Shown here: one piece after another, positions 18,698 through 28,854 of the stretch
How positions within the stretch are numbered: position 1 is the stretch's first letter
Layout of the letters: each line of letters begins with the position of its first letter
From: Paraprevotella xylaniphila YIT 11841
Lineage (GTDB): Bacteria > Bacteroidota > Bacteroidia > Bacteroidales > Bacteroidaceae
Length of the DNA stretch: 64,000 nt
NCBI RefSeq assembly: GCF_000205165.1
Contig: NZ_GL883812.1
Location: 62,001-126,000, forward strand
Direction: 5' to 3'
The notes under the pieces: generated by a model
The model's input: the letters and a program-made list of their open reading frames with translations, nothing else
What the model was told of the DNA's origin: nothing
Databases searched by the model: none
Position numbers and translations under genes: made by a program

Positions 18698-18705
18698 CAA
18701 AGTTA
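18698..18705 (-). promoter_or_regulatory. -7 promoter box of the YtxH operon
   Basis: Minus-strand TAACTTTG, 35 nt upstream of the YtxH start codon. Confidence 0.45.
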
Positions 18706-18818
18706 TAAATTCTCTTGATATAATCCTCATGTTTATCACTTTTTTTTGATTATTTTTTTTGCCTTGTTGATTTAACCTTTTTTTTGTGCCAGTCCTTTTA
18801 CCATATATAAATAATGTG

Positions 18819-18826
18819 TACCTTTG
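18819..18826 (+). promoter_or_regulatory. -7 promoter box of the SPOR lipoprotein gene
   Basis: TACCTTTG at 18819-18826 with only a TTTT at the -33 position. It overlaps an upstream in-frame ATG (18824), showing that the longer reading frame is not the gene start. Confidence 0.5.
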
Positions 18827-18922
18827 TCTTTTGATGTGGATGTTATATGCCGTGAAAATACCAGTGACATCGACAGTATGGTTTTAGAGAATCATTTAAC
18901 TAAAAAAATAAGTAGAAGAAGT

Positions 18923-19423
18923 ATGAAAAAGTTTTTTGTGATGGGACTTGGGTTGAGTGCGGCTTTTGCAATGACCTCTTGCAAGTCTTCCGAGAGCGCA
19001 TACAAAAAGGCGTATGAAAAGGCAAAGCAGCAGCAGGTTGTTGCTACAGAGCAGGAGCCGACCCAGACGCAGACGACCACCCAAGTGGAAGTGACACCTG
19101 TCACTCCCTCGACAACAACCTCCACGGCCACTAATGCAGATGTAAATACGGTTCGTGTGCAGAGTGAGAATGTGACGGTGGTTTCCGGAAACGGTTTGAA
19201 AGCTTATAGCGTAGTTTGCGGAAGTTTCAGTCTGAAAGCCAATGCCGAAGGTTTGCAGAAGACATTGTCGAATGCGGGTTATAATGCGCAGATAGCCTAC
19301 AACGAAGCAAAGAACATGTATCGGGTGGTGGCTTCTACTTACGATGAAAAGGCTGCTGCCGTGCAGTCGCGTAATACTTTGCGCGGCACTTATCCTGACG
19401 CATGGTTGCTTTTGTCTAAATGA
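18923..19423 (+). CDS. SPOR-domain lipoprotein
   Basis: A 166-residue protein starting at ATG 18923 (MKKFFVMGLG), chosen because it begins a type II signal peptide ending in MTSC; an in-frame ATG 99 nt upstream would bury it. After the lipid cysteine comes a Lys-rich helix, a Gln/Thr-rich low-complexity linker (TQTQTTTQVEVTPVTPST), then a C-terminal SPOR domain (AYSVVCGSFSLKANAEGLQK, NAQIAYNEAKNMYRVVASTY). SPOR domains bind denuded glycan strands at the division septum, so the protein probably localises to the septal envelope. Transcribed alone; a hairpin follows. Confidence 0.88.
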   Translation: MKKFFVMGLGLSAAFAMTSCKSSESAYKKAYEKAKQQQVVATEQEPTQTQTTTQVEVTPVTPSTTTSTATNADVNTVRVQSENVTVVSGNGLKAYSVVCGSFSLKANAEGLQKTLSNAGYNAQIAYNEAKNMYRVVASTYDEKAAAVQSRNTLRGTYPDAWLLLSK

Positions 19424-19455
19424 TAGATTTAGAATAATATATAGTTTATACAACA

Positions 19456-19485
19456 CACGGGAGCGAGTTTTCATTTGCTCCCGTG
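19456..19485 (+). terminator. Hairpin after the SPOR lipoprotein gene
   Basis: CACGGGAGC (19456-19464) pairs with GCTCCCGTG (19477-19485). There is no T-run after the stem, so termination strength is uncertain. Confidence 0.55.
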
Positions 19486-19561
19486 CATCGTATAGGGAAG
19501 TCTGTTTTGGTTATTAAGAATTATTTGTTTTTATACCGGCGTTTTTTTCGTCTGTTTTCAT

Positions 19562-19569
19562 TAATTTTG
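19562..19569 (+). promoter_or_regulatory. -7 promoter box very close to the ruvX start
   Basis: TAATTTTG ends only 8 nt before the ruvX ATG, so the transcript would be leaderless or nearly so. Confidence 0.5.
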
Positions 19570-19577
19570 CAACTTAT

Positions 19578-20003
19578 ATGGGAAGGGTTTTAGCTATTGA
19601 TTACGGGAAAAAACGTACTGGAGTTGCTGTGACGGATCCGTTGCAGTTGATTGCAAACGGGTTGACAACGGTTTCTACCTCGTCTGTCATGGATTTTATT
19701 GTGTCTTATGTCCAGCAGGAACATGTGGAACGGATTGTGGTAGGTCAACCAAAACAAGCCAATGGGGAAGATTCTGAAAATATGGGCAGGATAAATTCTT
19801 TTGTGCGGCGTTTGCATGAACGCCTGCCGGAGATTCCGGTTGAATTTTTCGATGAACGTTATACTTCCGTGTTGGCCCATCAGGCTATGTTGCAAGGAGG
19901 TTTAAGGAAGAAAGCCCGGCAAAACAAAGCTTTGGTGGATGAAATCAGTGCGACGATTATCCTGCAAGGTTGGATGGAATCCCGTATGATGCTGAAAAAA
20001 TAA
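19578..20003 (+). CDS. ruvX: RuvX/YqgF putative pre-16S rRNA nuclease / Holliday junction resolvase-like protein
   Basis: A 141-residue YqgF/RuvX protein with an RNase H-like fold. Catalytic acidic positions are visible in VLAIDYGKKRTGVAVTD (Asp8), FFDERYTSVLA and DEISATIILQ. Homologues process the 16S rRNA 5' end and/or act as junction nucleases. First gene of a tight cluster ruvX-def-TPR (16-nt gap, then 1-nt overlap). The start MGRVLAIDYG fits the family exactly, so the closeness of the promoter box is real. Confidence 0.93.
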   Translation: MGRVLAIDYGKKRTGVAVTDPLQLIANGLTTVSTSSVMDFIVSYVQQEHVERIVVGQPKQANGEDSENMGRINSFVRRLHERLPEIPVEFFDERYTSVLAHQAMLQGGLRKKARQNKALVDEISATIILQGWMESRMMLKK

Positions 20004-20019
20004 TAATATACAAAATAAT

Positions 20020-20577
20020 ATGGTATTACCAATTTATACTTTTGGCCAACCCGTTCTGAGAAAGGTGGCCGAAGATATTACACCGGACTATCCGGAGTTG
20101 AAAACTTTGATAGACAATATGTACGAAACTTTGGAGCGGTCTGAGGGAATTGGGTTGGCAGCTCCCCAAATCGGCTTGTCCATTCGCCTGGTGGTGATTA
20201 ATTTGGACTTGATTTCCGATGACCTGCCCGAATATAAGGGGTTCGTTCATGCATTTATCAATCCTCACATCTTGGAGTATGATGATGCGGAAACGGATTC
20301 GATGGAAGAGGGCTGTTTGAGTTTGCCGGGCATCCATGAACCAGTGCGTCGTCCCACACGCATTCGTGTGAGTTACTTAGACGAGGTTTTCCAACCCCAT
20401 GACGAATGGGTGGAAGGGTATTTGGCCCGTGTCATGCAGCATGAGTTCGACCATCTTGACGGGAAAATGTTTGTGGACCATTTATCTATGTTGCGTAAAC
20501 AAATGGTGAAAGGAAAACTGGGAAATTTGCTGAAAGGAAATTTCCGTTGTGCTTATAAGGTCAAGACGAAAAAGTAA
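20020..20577 (+). CDS. def: Peptide deformylase
   Basis: A 185-residue zinc/iron metalloprotease that removes the N-formyl group from new proteins. All three motifs are present: GLAAPQIG, EGCLSLPG (Cys ligand) and QHEFDHLDG (two His ligands and catalytic Glu). Its stop codon overlaps the start of the TPR gene by one base (TAATG), indicating translational coupling. It lies downstream of ruvX, a common Bacteroidales order. Confidence 0.97.
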   Translation: MVLPIYTFGQPVLRKVAEDITPDYPELKTLIDNMYETLERSEGIGLAAPQIGLSIRLVVINLDLISDDLPEYKGFVHAFINPHILEYDDAETDSMEEGCLSLPGIHEPVRRPTRIRVSYLDEVFQPHDEWVEGYLARVMQHEFDHLDGKMFVDHLSMLRKQMVKGKLGNLLKGNFRCAYKVKTKK

Positions 20578-22589
20578 TGAAGAGGAGCAGGAAAGTATAT
20601 CTTCTTTTCCTTTGGTTTTTTTCCGTGTCGGCGATGGCACAGATTAATACCGACCGGATGATGCTGATGGGGCGTAATGCGCTCTACTATGAGGATTATG
20701 TACTTTCCATACGCCGCTTCAATATGGTAATTTCGGCCAAGCCTTATTTGTCGGAGCCATATTTTTACCGTGGATTGGCCAAATTTTATTTGGAAGATTA
20801 TACCGGGGCTGAGGAGGATTGCGGGACTGCTATAGACCGCAATCCTTTTTTGCCCGATAATTATCGTTTGCGAGGTTTATGCCGGATCAATCTGAAGCGT
20901 TATGACGAAGCCGTTTCGGATTATATGAAGTTGCTTGAAATCGAACCCAAAGACGAGAGCGGATGGCATAATATGACCTTATGTTATTTACAACTCAAGG
21001 AGTACGATAAGGCTGTGGAATGTATAGACCGAATGTTAGGTTACTGGCCGCAAAAGGCCTCCTTGTACACTTTAAAGGCACAGACTTATTTCGCCCAAAA
21101 GGATACGGTTGCAGCCATGGCAAACATAGACCGGGCATTGGAAATCAATCCATACGAGGGGCAGGCTTGGAGCATGCGTGCGGCGGTCCATGCCGGGCGG
21201 GGAGAATATAAGTTGGCCGAAGAGGCTTTGGATAAGACCATACAGCAGATGCCCCGCGAGGCCGGACATTATATCAACCGTGCGTTGGCGCGTTATCATC
21301 AGCGTAATTTACGTGGGGCGATGACGGACTATGATACGGCATTGGAAATGGACTCCACTAATTACATCGGGCATTTCAACCGTGGTTTGCTCCGGGCCCA
21401 AGTGGGAGATGATAACCGGGCCATAGAGGATTTCAATTTCGTGTTGAAGTTGGAACCGGATAATATGATTGCGTTGTTTAACCGTGCGTTGATGTTGAAC
21501 AATACAGGAGATTATCGGGGAGCTATCCGGGATATAAATGCCGTCATCAAAGAGTTTCCTAATTTCTTGGCCGGCTATCAGTTGCGGGCAGAGGTGCGCC
21601 GGAAGATGGGCGATACCAGAGGTGCCGAACTGGATGAATTCAAGGTATTGAAAGCCCAGATGGACCAACGTTACGGTGGAAAGAAACCGCAGAATACGAA
21701 GCAGACTCGAAAAGTGAGCGACCGCACGATGGAAGATTATAACAAACTGGTGGAGGCTGATACTTCGGAAGATGAATCGCCGACGTATGAAAGCGAATAT
21801 CGTGGCAAAGTGCAGAACCGCAGGACGGAATTGGCTCCGGAACCGGCTTTGGTCCTGACCTATTATACTGGGCAGAGTGATTTTCAACGCAAGATGTACA
21901 ATAAGGAACTCGAACGTCTGAATCGTTTGGGCGTTTTGCCGGCACGTCTGGTGTTGACTCACGACGAAGTGTCGTTGGATGAAGCCCGTATACAAAAGCA
22001 TTTTTCTTCCATTCAGGCTCTTTCCGACAAGATTGCCCGGCAGCCGGACAATACATTATTATATTTGGCCCGTTCCATAGACGAATATCTTGTACAAGAC
22101 TTCGAGAAAGCATTGGCAGATATTGACCATGCTGTTAAATTGGATAGTTCTTATCTGCTTGCTTATTATATGAGAGTGCAGATTAGAATGAAAAATCAGG
22201 AAGTCCGGATGGCAGAAAAATCTGAAACTCCTTCTAAGGGAGAGGCGAAATGGACGTTCGACACTTCCCGTTCCGAATATCAGGCAGCATTGGATGATTG
22301 TGACCGGATATTAGCTTGGGAACCAGATTTTGCCGGTTGCTATTATAATAAAGGTAATATCTACATGCAGCTGAAGTTATGGCCGGAAGCCATTAAGGCC
22401 TACACGCAGGCCATTAAGCTTCATGCGGATTATGCCGAAGCTTACTACAACCGGGGGGTGGCTTATATCCTTTCGGGCGACTACGCTTCCGGCATTCCCG
22501 ATTTGAGCCGGGCCGGAGAGATGGGCTTATATAAGGCTTATAATTTGATTAAAAGGTATAGGGATAAGGCTGCTACTAAGGTGGAATAA
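20577..22589 (+). CDS. Secreted tetratricopeptide-repeat protein
   Basis: A 670-residue protein with a signal peptide (VYLLFLWFFSVSAMAQ) and many TPR units: an N-terminal array of about ten repeats (to about residue 360; e.g. YRLRGLCRINLKRYDEAVSD, FNRGLLRAQVGDDNRAIEDF), a charged linker (about 365-430), and a second array of three to four repeats (about 480-660; AEAYYNRGVAYILSGDYASG). Probably a periplasmic or outer-membrane-associated scaffold. Translationally coupled to def. Function not known; its constant place between def and thrS in Bacteroidales is a general observation, not proof of a shared pathway. Confidence 0.85.
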   Translation: MKRSRKVYLLFLWFFSVSAMAQINTDRMMLMGRNALYYEDYVLSIRRFNMVISAKPYLSEPYFYRGLAKFYLEDYTGAEEDCGTAIDRNPFLPDNYRLRGLCRINLKRYDEAVSDYMKLLEIEPKDESGWHNMTLCYLQLKEYDKAVECIDRMLGYWPQKASLYTLKAQTYFAQKDTVAAMANIDRALEINPYEGQAWSMRAAVHAGRGEYKLAEEALDKTIQQMPREAGHYINRALARYHQRNLRGAMTDYDTALEMDSTNYIGHFNRGLLRAQVGDDNRAIEDFNFVLKLEPDNMIALFNRALMLNNTGDYRGAIRDINAVIKEFPNFLAGYQLRAEVRRKMGDTRGAELDEFKVLKAQMDQRYGGKKPQNTKQTRKVSDRTMEDYNKLVEADTSEDESPTYESEYRGKVQNRRTELAPEPALVLTYYTGQSDFQRKMYNKELERLNRLGVLPARLVLTHDEVSLDEARIQKHFSSIQALSDKIARQPDNTLLYLARSIDEYLVQDFEKALADIDHAVKLDSSYLLAYYMRVQIRMKNQEVRMAEKSETPSKGEAKWTFDTSRSEYQAALDDCDRILAWEPDFAGCYYNKGNIYMQLKLWPEAIKAYTQAIKLHADYAEAYYNRGVAYILSGDYASGIPDLSRAGEMGLYKAYNLIKRYRDKAATKVE

Positions 22590-22644
22590 GCTAAAAAACA
22601 GCCACTTTTTTGATAGATTGTGCCACTGTCTCATGAAAAATAGC

Positions 22645-22652
22645 TAATTTTG
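22645..22652 (+). promoter_or_regulatory. -7 promoter box of thrS
   Basis: TAATTTTG, 30 nt upstream of the thrS ATG; no TTTG at 19-21 nt. Confidence 0.45.
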
Positions 22653-22682
22653 CAACTTTGAAAACGGACAATACGTATAATT

Positions 22683-24626
22683 ATGATAAAGATAACTTTT
22701 CCTGACGGCTCTGTGCGTGAATACGAGGCCGGTGTGACAGGTTTACAAATTGCTGAGAGTATTTCTTCCAGACTGGCACAGGACGTGCTGGCTTGCGGAG
22801 TGAATGGTGAGACGGTCGAGCTGAACCGTCCGATTAACGAAGATGCTTCCGTGATGCTTTACAAGTGGGAGGACGCAGAGGGAAAGCATGCTTTCTGGCA
22901 TACTTCCGCTCACCTGATGGCTGAGGCTATGCAGGAACTTTATCCGGGTATGCAGTTCGGTATCGGTCCGGCCATAGAAAACGGTTTTTATTACGATGTG
23001 ATGCCTCCTGCAGGTACGGTTATCCGTGAAAGCGACTTTGCCGGTATTGAAAAGAAGATGTTGGAGTTGGCACAACGTAAAGAACCGGTCGTGCGGGCTG
23101 AAATATCCAAAGCCGGAGCCTTGAAGTTTTTCGGTGAGCGCGGCCAGACGTACAAGAACGAATTGATAGAAGACTTGGAAGACGGGCATATCTCCACTTA
23201 CACCCAAGGAGCTTTCACGGACTTGTGCCGAGGTCCGCACTTGATGAATACGGGTGTTATCAAAGCCGTGAAAGTGACGGCTGTATCATCTGCGTATTGG
23301 CGCGGAGACGAGAAGCGTCCGCAGATGACCCGCGTGTATGCCATCTCTTTCCCCAAAAAGAAGATGTTGGACGAGTATTTGACGTTGTTGGAAGAAGCCA
23401 AGAAACGCGACCATCGTAAGATAGGAAAGGAAATGGAGCTTTTCATGTTCTCCGAACGTGTCGGCAAAGGTCTTCCGATGTGGTTGCCGAAAGGTACGGC
23501 TTTGCGCTTGCGTCTGGAAGATTTCCTGAAAAAAATTCAAAAGCGTTACGGTTACCAACAGGTGATGACTCCCCATATCGGTGGTAAGAACCTTTATGTG
23601 ACATCCGGGCATTATGCCCATTACGGGAAAGATTCTTTCCAACCGATTCATACGCCGGAGGCTGACGAGGAGTATATGCTGAAGCCGATGAACTGTCCGC
23701 ACCATTGTGAAATTTACGCTTGGAAGCCGCGTTCATATAAAGACTTGCCTTTGCGAATCGCCGAATTCGGAACGGTGTACCGTTATGAGCAGAGTGGAGA
23801 GTTGCACGGACTGACACGTGTGCGTTCGTTTACGCAAGACGATGCCCATATCTTCTGCCGCCCGGATCAGGTGAAAGATGAATTCATCCGCGTGATGGAG
23901 ATTATTCAGATTATTTTTGGTGCATTGAATTTCGATACATTCGAGGCTCAGATTTCTTTGCGCGACCCGAACAACCGTGAGAAGTATATCGGTTCGGACG
24001 AGGTTTGGGAAGAAGCAGAAAATGCCATCATCGAAGCTTGCAAGGAGAAAGGCCTGAATGCCAAGGTAGAATATGGCGAGGCTGCATTCTATGGTCCTAA
24101 ACTCGACTTCATGGTGAAAGATGCCCTTGGACGCCGTTGGCAGTTGGGTACGATACAAGTAGACTATAATTTGCCCGAACGTTTCAAACTGGAATACACG
24201 GGCGAGGACAACCAGAAACATCGTCCGGTGATGATACATCGTGCACCGTTCGGTTCCATGGAGCGTTTCTGTGCCGTACTTATCGAGCATACGGCCGGTC
24301 ATTTCCCCTTGTGGTTGACACCCGATCAGGTGGCTATCCTTCCGATTTCCGAGAAATTCAACGATTACGCCCATAAACTTTGTGCATATTTTGATGAACG
24401 AGACGTGCGTGCCATAGTGGATGACCGCAATGAGAAAATCGGGCGCAAGATACGTGACAACGAAATGAAGCGCATTCCTTATATGCTGATTGTGGGAGAA
24501 AAAGAAGCTGCCGACGGTACTGTTTCCGTACGTAAACAAGGCGAAGGCGACCAAGGAAGCATGAAATTCGAAGATTTTGCAAAGAAAATCAACGAAGAGG
24601 TTCGTAATATGACAAATAAATATTAA
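22683..24626 (+). CDS. thrS: Threonyl-tRNA synthetase
   Basis: A 647-residue class II synthetase of normal length. Domains in order: TGS (1-62), the editing/second additional domain (about 65-240, with [12 protein letters not shown] and the Cys/His set in TDLCRGPHL), the catalytic core (about 265-535; [10 protein letters not shown] contains a zinc ligand, [20 protein letters not shown] is motif 2, [11 protein letters not shown] is motif 3) and the anticodon-binding domain (540-647). Charges tRNA-Thr and edits Ser. Leads the thrS-infC-rpmI-rplT cluster, an arrangement seen widely in bacteria. Confidence 0.98.
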   Translation: MIKITFPDGSVREYEAGVTGLQIAESISSRLAQDVLACGVNGETVELNRPINEDASVMLYKWEDAEGKHAFWHTSAHLMAEAMQELYPGMQFGIGPAIENGFYYDVMPPAGTVIRESDFAGIEKKMLELAQRKEPVVRAEISKAGALKFFGERGQTYKNELIEDLEDGHISTYTQGAFTDLCRGPHLMNTGVIKAVKVTAVSSAYWRGDEKRPQMTRVYAISFPKKKMLDEYLTLLEEAKKRDHRKIGKEMELFMFSERVGKGLPMWLPKGTALRLRLEDFLKKIQKRYGYQQVMTPHIGGKNLYVTSGHYAHYGKDSFQPIHTPEADEEYMLKPMNCPHHCEIYAWKPRSYKDLPLRIAEFGTVYRYEQSGELHGLTRVRSFTQDDAHIFCRPDQVKDEFIRVMEIIQIIFGALNFDTFEAQISLRDPNNREKYIGSDEVWEEAENAIIEACKEKGLNAKVEYGEAAFYGPKLDFMVKDALGRRWQLGTIQVDYNLPERFKLEYTGEDNQKHRPVMIHRAPFGSMERFCAVLIEHTAGHFPLWLTPDQVAILPISEKFNDYAHKLCAYFDERDVRAIVDDRNEKIGRKIRDNEMKRIPYMLIVGEKEAADGTVSVRKQGEGDQGSMKFEDFAKKINEEVRNMTNKY

Positions 24627-24697
24627 ATTTGCATCCGATTTTTAAAACTCGACAGTCATAATCGGAAAATAAAAACAGAAGAGAACAACATTTTTGA

Positions 24698-25342
24698 ATG
24701 AAGAAAGACAATTTAAAACAGCAATACCGTATCAACGAACAGATACGTGTGCGTGAAGTCCGGATAGTGGGCGATGATGTGGAATCTACGGTTATGCCGA
24801 CGGCCAAGGCCCTGCAAATGGCGGAAGCACAAGGCGTAGACCTCGTGGAAATCTCCCCGAATGCAGTTCCTCCTGTTTGTCGTTTGATAGACTACAGCAA
24901 GTTCCTCTACCAACAAAAGAAGCGCCAGAAAGAAATGAAGGCCAAACAGGTGAAGGTAGACGTAAAGGAAATCCGCTTCGGTCCCCAGACGGACGATCAT
25001 GACTATAACTTCAAGCTAAAGCATGCGCAAGGGTTCCTTTCAGACGGGGATAAGGTGAAAGCCTATGTGTTTTTTAAGGGACGCAGCATTCTTTTCAAGG
25101 AACAAGGCGAAGTCTTGTTGCTTCGTTTCGCCAACGATTTGGAAGAATACGGCAAGGTAGAGCAGATGCCGGTGCTTGAAGGGAAACGCATGACAATCTT
25201 CATCGCTCCGAAAAAGCAGGTGCAAGCCAAGAAACAAGCTGAGCCTATGGCTGAGGTGCCGGTACAGAAAGCAGAACGGAGCCAACCGAAAGCCAATGCT
25301 CCCAAAGAGTATAAGGGGCCGCGTGTGGAAGGAGAAGATTGA
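24698..25342 (+). CDS. infC: Translation initiation factor IF-3
   Basis: A 214-residue IF-3 with N-domain ([18 protein letters not shown]), lysine-rich linker ([16 protein letters not shown]) and C-domain ([31 protein letters not shown]). It is longer than the E. coli protein because of an unstructured C-terminal tail (residues 175-214, rich in K, A, E, P), which is common in Bacteroidota. The start is ATG, not the rare AUU used for autoregulation in enterobacteria. 71 nt after thrS. Confidence 0.97.
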   Translation: MKKDNLKQQYRINEQIRVREVRIVGDDVESTVMPTAKALQMAEAQGVDLVEISPNAVPPVCRLIDYSKFLYQQKKRQKEMKAKQVKVDVKEIRFGPQTDDHDYNFKLKHAQGFLSDGDKVKAYVFFKGRSILFKEQGEVLLLRFANDLEEYGKVEQMPVLEGKRMTIFIAPKKQVQAKKQAEPMAEVPVQKAERSQPKANAPKEYKGPRVEGED

Positions 25343-25421
25343 TGAAAAGGGAAGAGTATGTGCGTAACGCCTTGGTATATGCGTTGCCACACATTGAATA
25401 ATAATTTAAATATTAAACAAA

Positions 25422-25619
25422 ATGCCAAAAGTAAAGACTAATTCCGGTGCCAAAAAGAGATTCCGTCTTACCGGAACAGGTAAAATCAAGAGACACCACG
25501 CTTTTCACCGTCACATCTTGACGAAGAAGACGACGAAGCAGAAAAGAAATCTGGTTCACGATGACATCGTAGTGACAGATAACATGAAGCAGGTTCGTGA
25601 CCTCCTTTGTCTGCGTTAA
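25422..25619 (+). CDS. rpmI: Ribosomal protein L35
   Basis: A 65-residue highly basic protein ([40 protein letters not shown]) matching bL35. Between infC and rplT. Confidence 0.97.
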   Translation: MPKVKTNSGAKKRFRLTGTGKIKRHHAFHRHILTKKTTKQKRNLVHDDIVVTDNMKQVRDLLCLR

Positions 25620-25737
25620 TTAAAAGTGTAGGTCGTATTAACAAAGTTATTAACCGAATGCTTTAGCCTGAAGTTCATCCATAAACAGACTCATAGGAGA
25701 GGGGGATGGCGCTAACATTCAAAAAGATTAAAAAATT
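25620..25737. other. rpmI-rplT intergenic leader
   Basis: A 118-nt gap inside the operon, longer than typical. No clear -7 box was found. Room exists for an L20-type autoregulatory leader, but no pseudoknot was resolved by eye. Confidence 0.3.
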
Positions 25738-26082
25738 ATGCCAAGATCAGTAAATCATGTTGCTTCAAGAGCAAGAAGAAAGAAAATTTTAGGTTTGACC
25801 AGAGGTTACTTCGGTGCACGTAAGAACGTGTGGACCGTAGCCAAGAACACTTGGGAAAAAGGTTTGACTTATGCATATCGTGACCGTAAAAATAAGAAGC
25901 GTAACTTCCGTGCCTTGTGGATTCAGCGTATCAACGCTGCTGCCCGTCTGGAAGGCATGTCTTATTCCCAGTTGATGGGTGCATTGCACAAGGCCGGTAT
26001 CGAAATCAACCGCAAGGTGCTTGCCGATCTGGCCATGAATCATCCCGAGGCATTCAAGGCTGTGGTAGCGAAAGTAAAATAA
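25738..26082 (+). CDS. rplT: Ribosomal protein L20
   Basis: A 114-residue bL20 with the usual start [20 protein letters not shown] and the conserved [15 protein letters not shown]-type and [20 protein letters not shown] segments. Last gene of the thrS-infC-rpmI-rplT operon, closed by a strong terminator. Confidence 0.98.
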   Translation: MPRSVNHVASRARRKKILGLTRGYFGARKNVWTVAKNTWEKGLTYAYRDRKNKKRNFRALWIQRINAAARLEGMSYSQLMGALHKAGIEINRKVLADLAMNHPEAFKAVVAKVK

Positions 26083-26110
26083 AAAAGGAAATCTGAGCAG
26101 ATTTCAAGAT

Positions 26111-26147
26111 AAAAAGGTGTATTGTTTGTCAATACACCTTTTTTTGT
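26111..26147 (+). terminator. Intrinsic terminator of the thrS-infC-rpmI-rplT operon
   Basis: AAAAAGGTGTATTG (26111-26124) pairs perfectly with CAATACACCTTTTT (26130-26143), followed by further T. Confidence 0.93.
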
Positions 26148-26206
26148 TTTACTTTGTATCAATAAATATTATGCTTATTCATCAGTTGGATTAAATTACG
26201 ATTTCA

Positions 26207-27103
26207 ATGGAAAGAAGAATTAAAGATTATGCTGTTTTGACCTTAAAAGGAATGGCTATGGGAGCGGCCGATGTAGTGCCCGGAGTTTCCGGAGGGACGA
26301 TTGCTTTCATTGCCGGTATTTATGACGAGCTTATCAATTCCATCAAGAGTATCAACATGCATTCCCTGAAACTGCTGTTTACTGGGAATTTGGCCGGGTT
26401 CTGGAAGGCCGTCAATGGAAACTTCCTGTTTGCTTTGCTGTTGGGTATCGCCATCAGCGTGTTTTCTTTGGCCAAGCTGATTACTTATTTGTTAGTCAAC
26501 GAGCCAGTGTTGGTGTGGTCTTTCTTTTTCGGTTTGGTATTGGCTTCTACATGGTTCGTTTCCAAAGATATTAAGGGATGGAACTGGAAAACCGTGGCAG
26601 GGTTTGTGGTTGGGGCAGCTGTGGCCTATTACATTACGGTGGCTACTCCTGCCGAGACGTCCACCAATCTGATGTTCATCTTCCTTTGCGGTGCCATAGC
26701 GATATGTGCGATGATACTTCCTGGCATATCCGGCAGCTTCATATTGGTGCTATTGGGGAAATATTTCTATGTCATGGAGGCGGTGAAGACTTTGGACTTG
26801 GTCGTTTTGGGGGTCTTTGCCTTCGGCGCAGCCTTGGGTATCACCAGTTTTTCCCGTGTTTTGTCGTATGCTTTGAGGAATTTCCGTAATATTACCTTGT
26901 CTGTCCTTTCCGGCTTTATGCTAGGGTCGTTGAATAAAGTGTGGCCTTGGAAAGAAGTAGAGAAATTAGTTTCAGACGGTCATGAGGTGATGATAGAGCA
27001 TAACGTCGCACCAAATACGGAGGTGGCCGAGGCGGTCGTTCTGATGCTTATCGGGTTTATATTGGTGTATGTGTTGGAAAAGATTTCAGCTAAAAAAGCA
27101 TAA
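26207..27103 (+). CDS. popT: DUF368 undecaprenyl-phosphate translocase
   Basis: A 298-residue polytopic membrane protein of the DUF368 family. The two inverted family repeats are visible: MGAADVVPGVSGGTIAF near residue 20 and CAMILPGISGSFILVLLGKY near residue 168. DUF368 proteins were shown to return undecaprenyl phosphate across the cytoplasmic membrane for reuse (the PopT group). The gene is 14 nt upstream of an ArnT-like transferase and leads a four-gene operon with gtrA and a GT2, all of which use the same lipid carrier, which supports the assignment. Confidence 0.88.
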   Translation: MERRIKDYAVLTLKGMAMGAADVVPGVSGGTIAFIAGIYDELINSIKSINMHSLKLLFTGNLAGFWKAVNGNFLFALLLGIAISVFSLAKLITYLLVNEPVLVWSFFFGLVLASTWFVSKDIKGWNWKTVAGFVVGAAVAYYITVATPAETSTNLMFIFLCGAIAICAMILPGISGSFILVLLGKYFYVMEAVKTLDLVVLGVFAFGAALGITSFSRVLSYALRNFRNITLSVLSGFMLGSLNKVWPWKEVEKLVSDGHEVMIEHNVAPNTEVAEAVVLMLIGFILVYVLEKISAKKA

Positions 27104-27117
27104 CGGATTGTACGGAG

Positions 27118-28845
27118 ATGTATAAGAAGGATTACTTTTGGCCGTTGGTTGCGTTGTGTGTCGTCTCCCTCTTTTTGTTTTTGGGACAAACGTTTTTCAA
27201 TACGCGTGGCGAGCCGCGAGAAGCTGTGGTGGCCCTTTCCATGTTGCAGCAGGGAAACTGGGTGCTGCCAGTGAACAATGGGGTTGAGTTGGCTTTCAAG
27301 CCTCCTTTCTTCCATTGGTGTATCGCTGCAATTTCTACGGTAGCCGGCACGGTGAATGAATACACCTCTCGTATGCCTTCGGCTTTGGCCTTGTCGGCCA
27401 TGGTGTTGGTCGGGTATGTGTTCTATGCCAAAAGGCGCGGTGCAGAGGTGGCCTTTATGGCCGCTTTGCTCACATTGACCAATTTCGAGGTGCACCGTGC
27501 CGGAGTGGCCTGCCGTGTGGACATGGTGCTGACGGCAATGATGGTCATCGCATTGTACCAACTTTATAAATGGGGAGAGAAAGACCTGAGAGGCGTACCC
27601 TGGGTGGCTGTACTCTGCTTGAGTGCGGCTGCCTTGACGAAAGGGCCAGTGGGCATCGTCCTGCCTTGTCTGGTTCCCGCCGTATTCCTGTGGATTAGGG
27701 GGAGGAAGCTCCTGCGCATTTTCTTTTCTTTCCTGATGGTGGCCGTGTTGGCCTGCCTGTTGCCGGTCGTATGGTATTGGGCGGCTTACCAACAGGGCGG
27801 TGACCATTTCCTTGACCTTGTGTTGGAAGAGAACGTCTATCGTTTTTTGGGAAAGATGACTTACGCCGCACATGAGAATCCGGCTTGGTACAATGTGATG
27901 ACGGTCGTGGCCGGTTATGTGCCTTATACCTTATTGGGGCTTGTCTCCTTGTTCTTTTTGAGGTACCGGAGACCGCAGGGACAGGTACGTACGTGGTGGT
28001 CGCGTTTCGTGGCCTATATCCGTAATATGGACGATACTCGTCTGTATTCGTTGTTGTGCATCGTCATTATTTTCACGTTCTACTGCATTCCGAAGAGCAA
28101 ACGGAGTGTCTATTTGTTGCCGATATATCCGTTTATAGCTTATTTTCTAGCAGAATATATCATTTATCTGCGCCATCGCCATTTGAATGCCTTACGCGTT
28201 TTCGGCAGTATCATGGCCTCATTGGCTGTGCTGTTGCTGTTGGTTTTCGGCGCAGTCCGTATGGGATGGGTGCCCGACTCCCTGTTTGCCGGGCGGCATG
28301 CGGCAGAGAATATAGCCTATATGCACGCGTTGGAAGATTTTCCCTTGACGGTATTTGCGGTCTTCGGTGTACTGGTTCCAGTGGCGGCAGCTTGTTGGTA
28401 TTTCCGTGTCCAACGCCGTAATGCGGCCGACAACGGCATTGTTTACGCTTTTATTGCCGTGGTATTTTCCATTTTCTTTGCGCTCGACGGAGTGTACCAG
28501 CCCGTCATCCTGAATGTGAAGTCAGACCGTGCCGTGGCCGAGGAATTACGTCGCATCGTGCCCGAAGGCAGGTTGTATTCTTTCCGTACCGATGTAGTGG
28601 AAGGCAATCGCATGCATCCGTTCACGGTAAATTTTTATTTGGGCGACAGGATGGTGCCGTTCGATTGTTTTACGCCGCCATCCGAGGGGTATGTGTTCAT
28701 GGGAGGTGAGATGGCAGCTCCGTTTCTGGAACGTTATGGTGCGGAGTTCTCGTTGGAAGAAGTGTATGCCTCTAACCATCGTAGTTGTGATGACAAGCGG
28801 TATAATATCCTTTACCGTTTCTGCAGGAAACAGGCAGAACCTTAA
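27118..28845 (+). CDS. ArnT-like GT-C glycosyltransferase (GT39/GT83 type)
   Basis: A 575-residue protein with about 11-12 membrane helices and the GT-C first-loop catalytic motif (FFNTRGEPREAVVALSMLQQ; E at the loop), like ArnT and protein mannosyltransferases. It would move a sugar from an undecaprenyl-phosphate donor to lipid A or another periplasmic acceptor. The soluble C-terminal domain (about 480-575) is shorter than in ArnT. Co-transcribed with the DUF368 gene (14 nt) and gtrA (9 nt). The sugar cannot be read; a 4-amino-arabinose pathway is not present in the window. Confidence 0.85.
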   Translation: MYKKDYFWPLVALCVVSLFLFLGQTFFNTRGEPREAVVALSMLQQGNWVLPVNNGVELAFKPPFFHWCIAAISTVAGTVNEYTSRMPSALALSAMVLVGYVFYAKRRGAEVAFMAALLTLTNFEVHRAGVACRVDMVLTAMMVIALYQLYKWGEKDLRGVPWVAVLCLSAAALTKGPVGIVLPCLVPAVFLWIRGRKLLRIFFSFLMVAVLACLLPVVWYWAAYQQGGDHFLDLVLEENVYRFLGKMTYAAHENPAWYNVMTVVAGYVPYTLLGLVSLFFLRYRRPQGQVRTWWSRFVAYIRNMDDTRLYSLLCIVIIFTFYCIPKSKRSVYLLPIYPFIAYFLAEYIIYLRHRHLNALRVFGSIMASLAVLLLLVFGAVRMGWVPDSLFAGRHAAENIAYMHALEDFPLTVFAVFGVLVPVAAACWYFRVQRRNAADNGIVYAFIAVVFSIFFALDGVYQPVILNVKSDRAVAEELRRIVPEGRLYSFRTDVVEGNRMHPFTVNFYLGDRMVPFDCFTPPSEGYVFMGGEMAAPFLERYGAEFSLEEVYASNHRSCDDKRYNILYRFCRKQAEP

Positions 28846-28854
28846 GAGAGTACC

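Noticed and set aside
18824-18922. Upstream in-frame start for the SPOR lipoprotein
   Set aside because: Overlaps the -7 box and buries the signal peptide.
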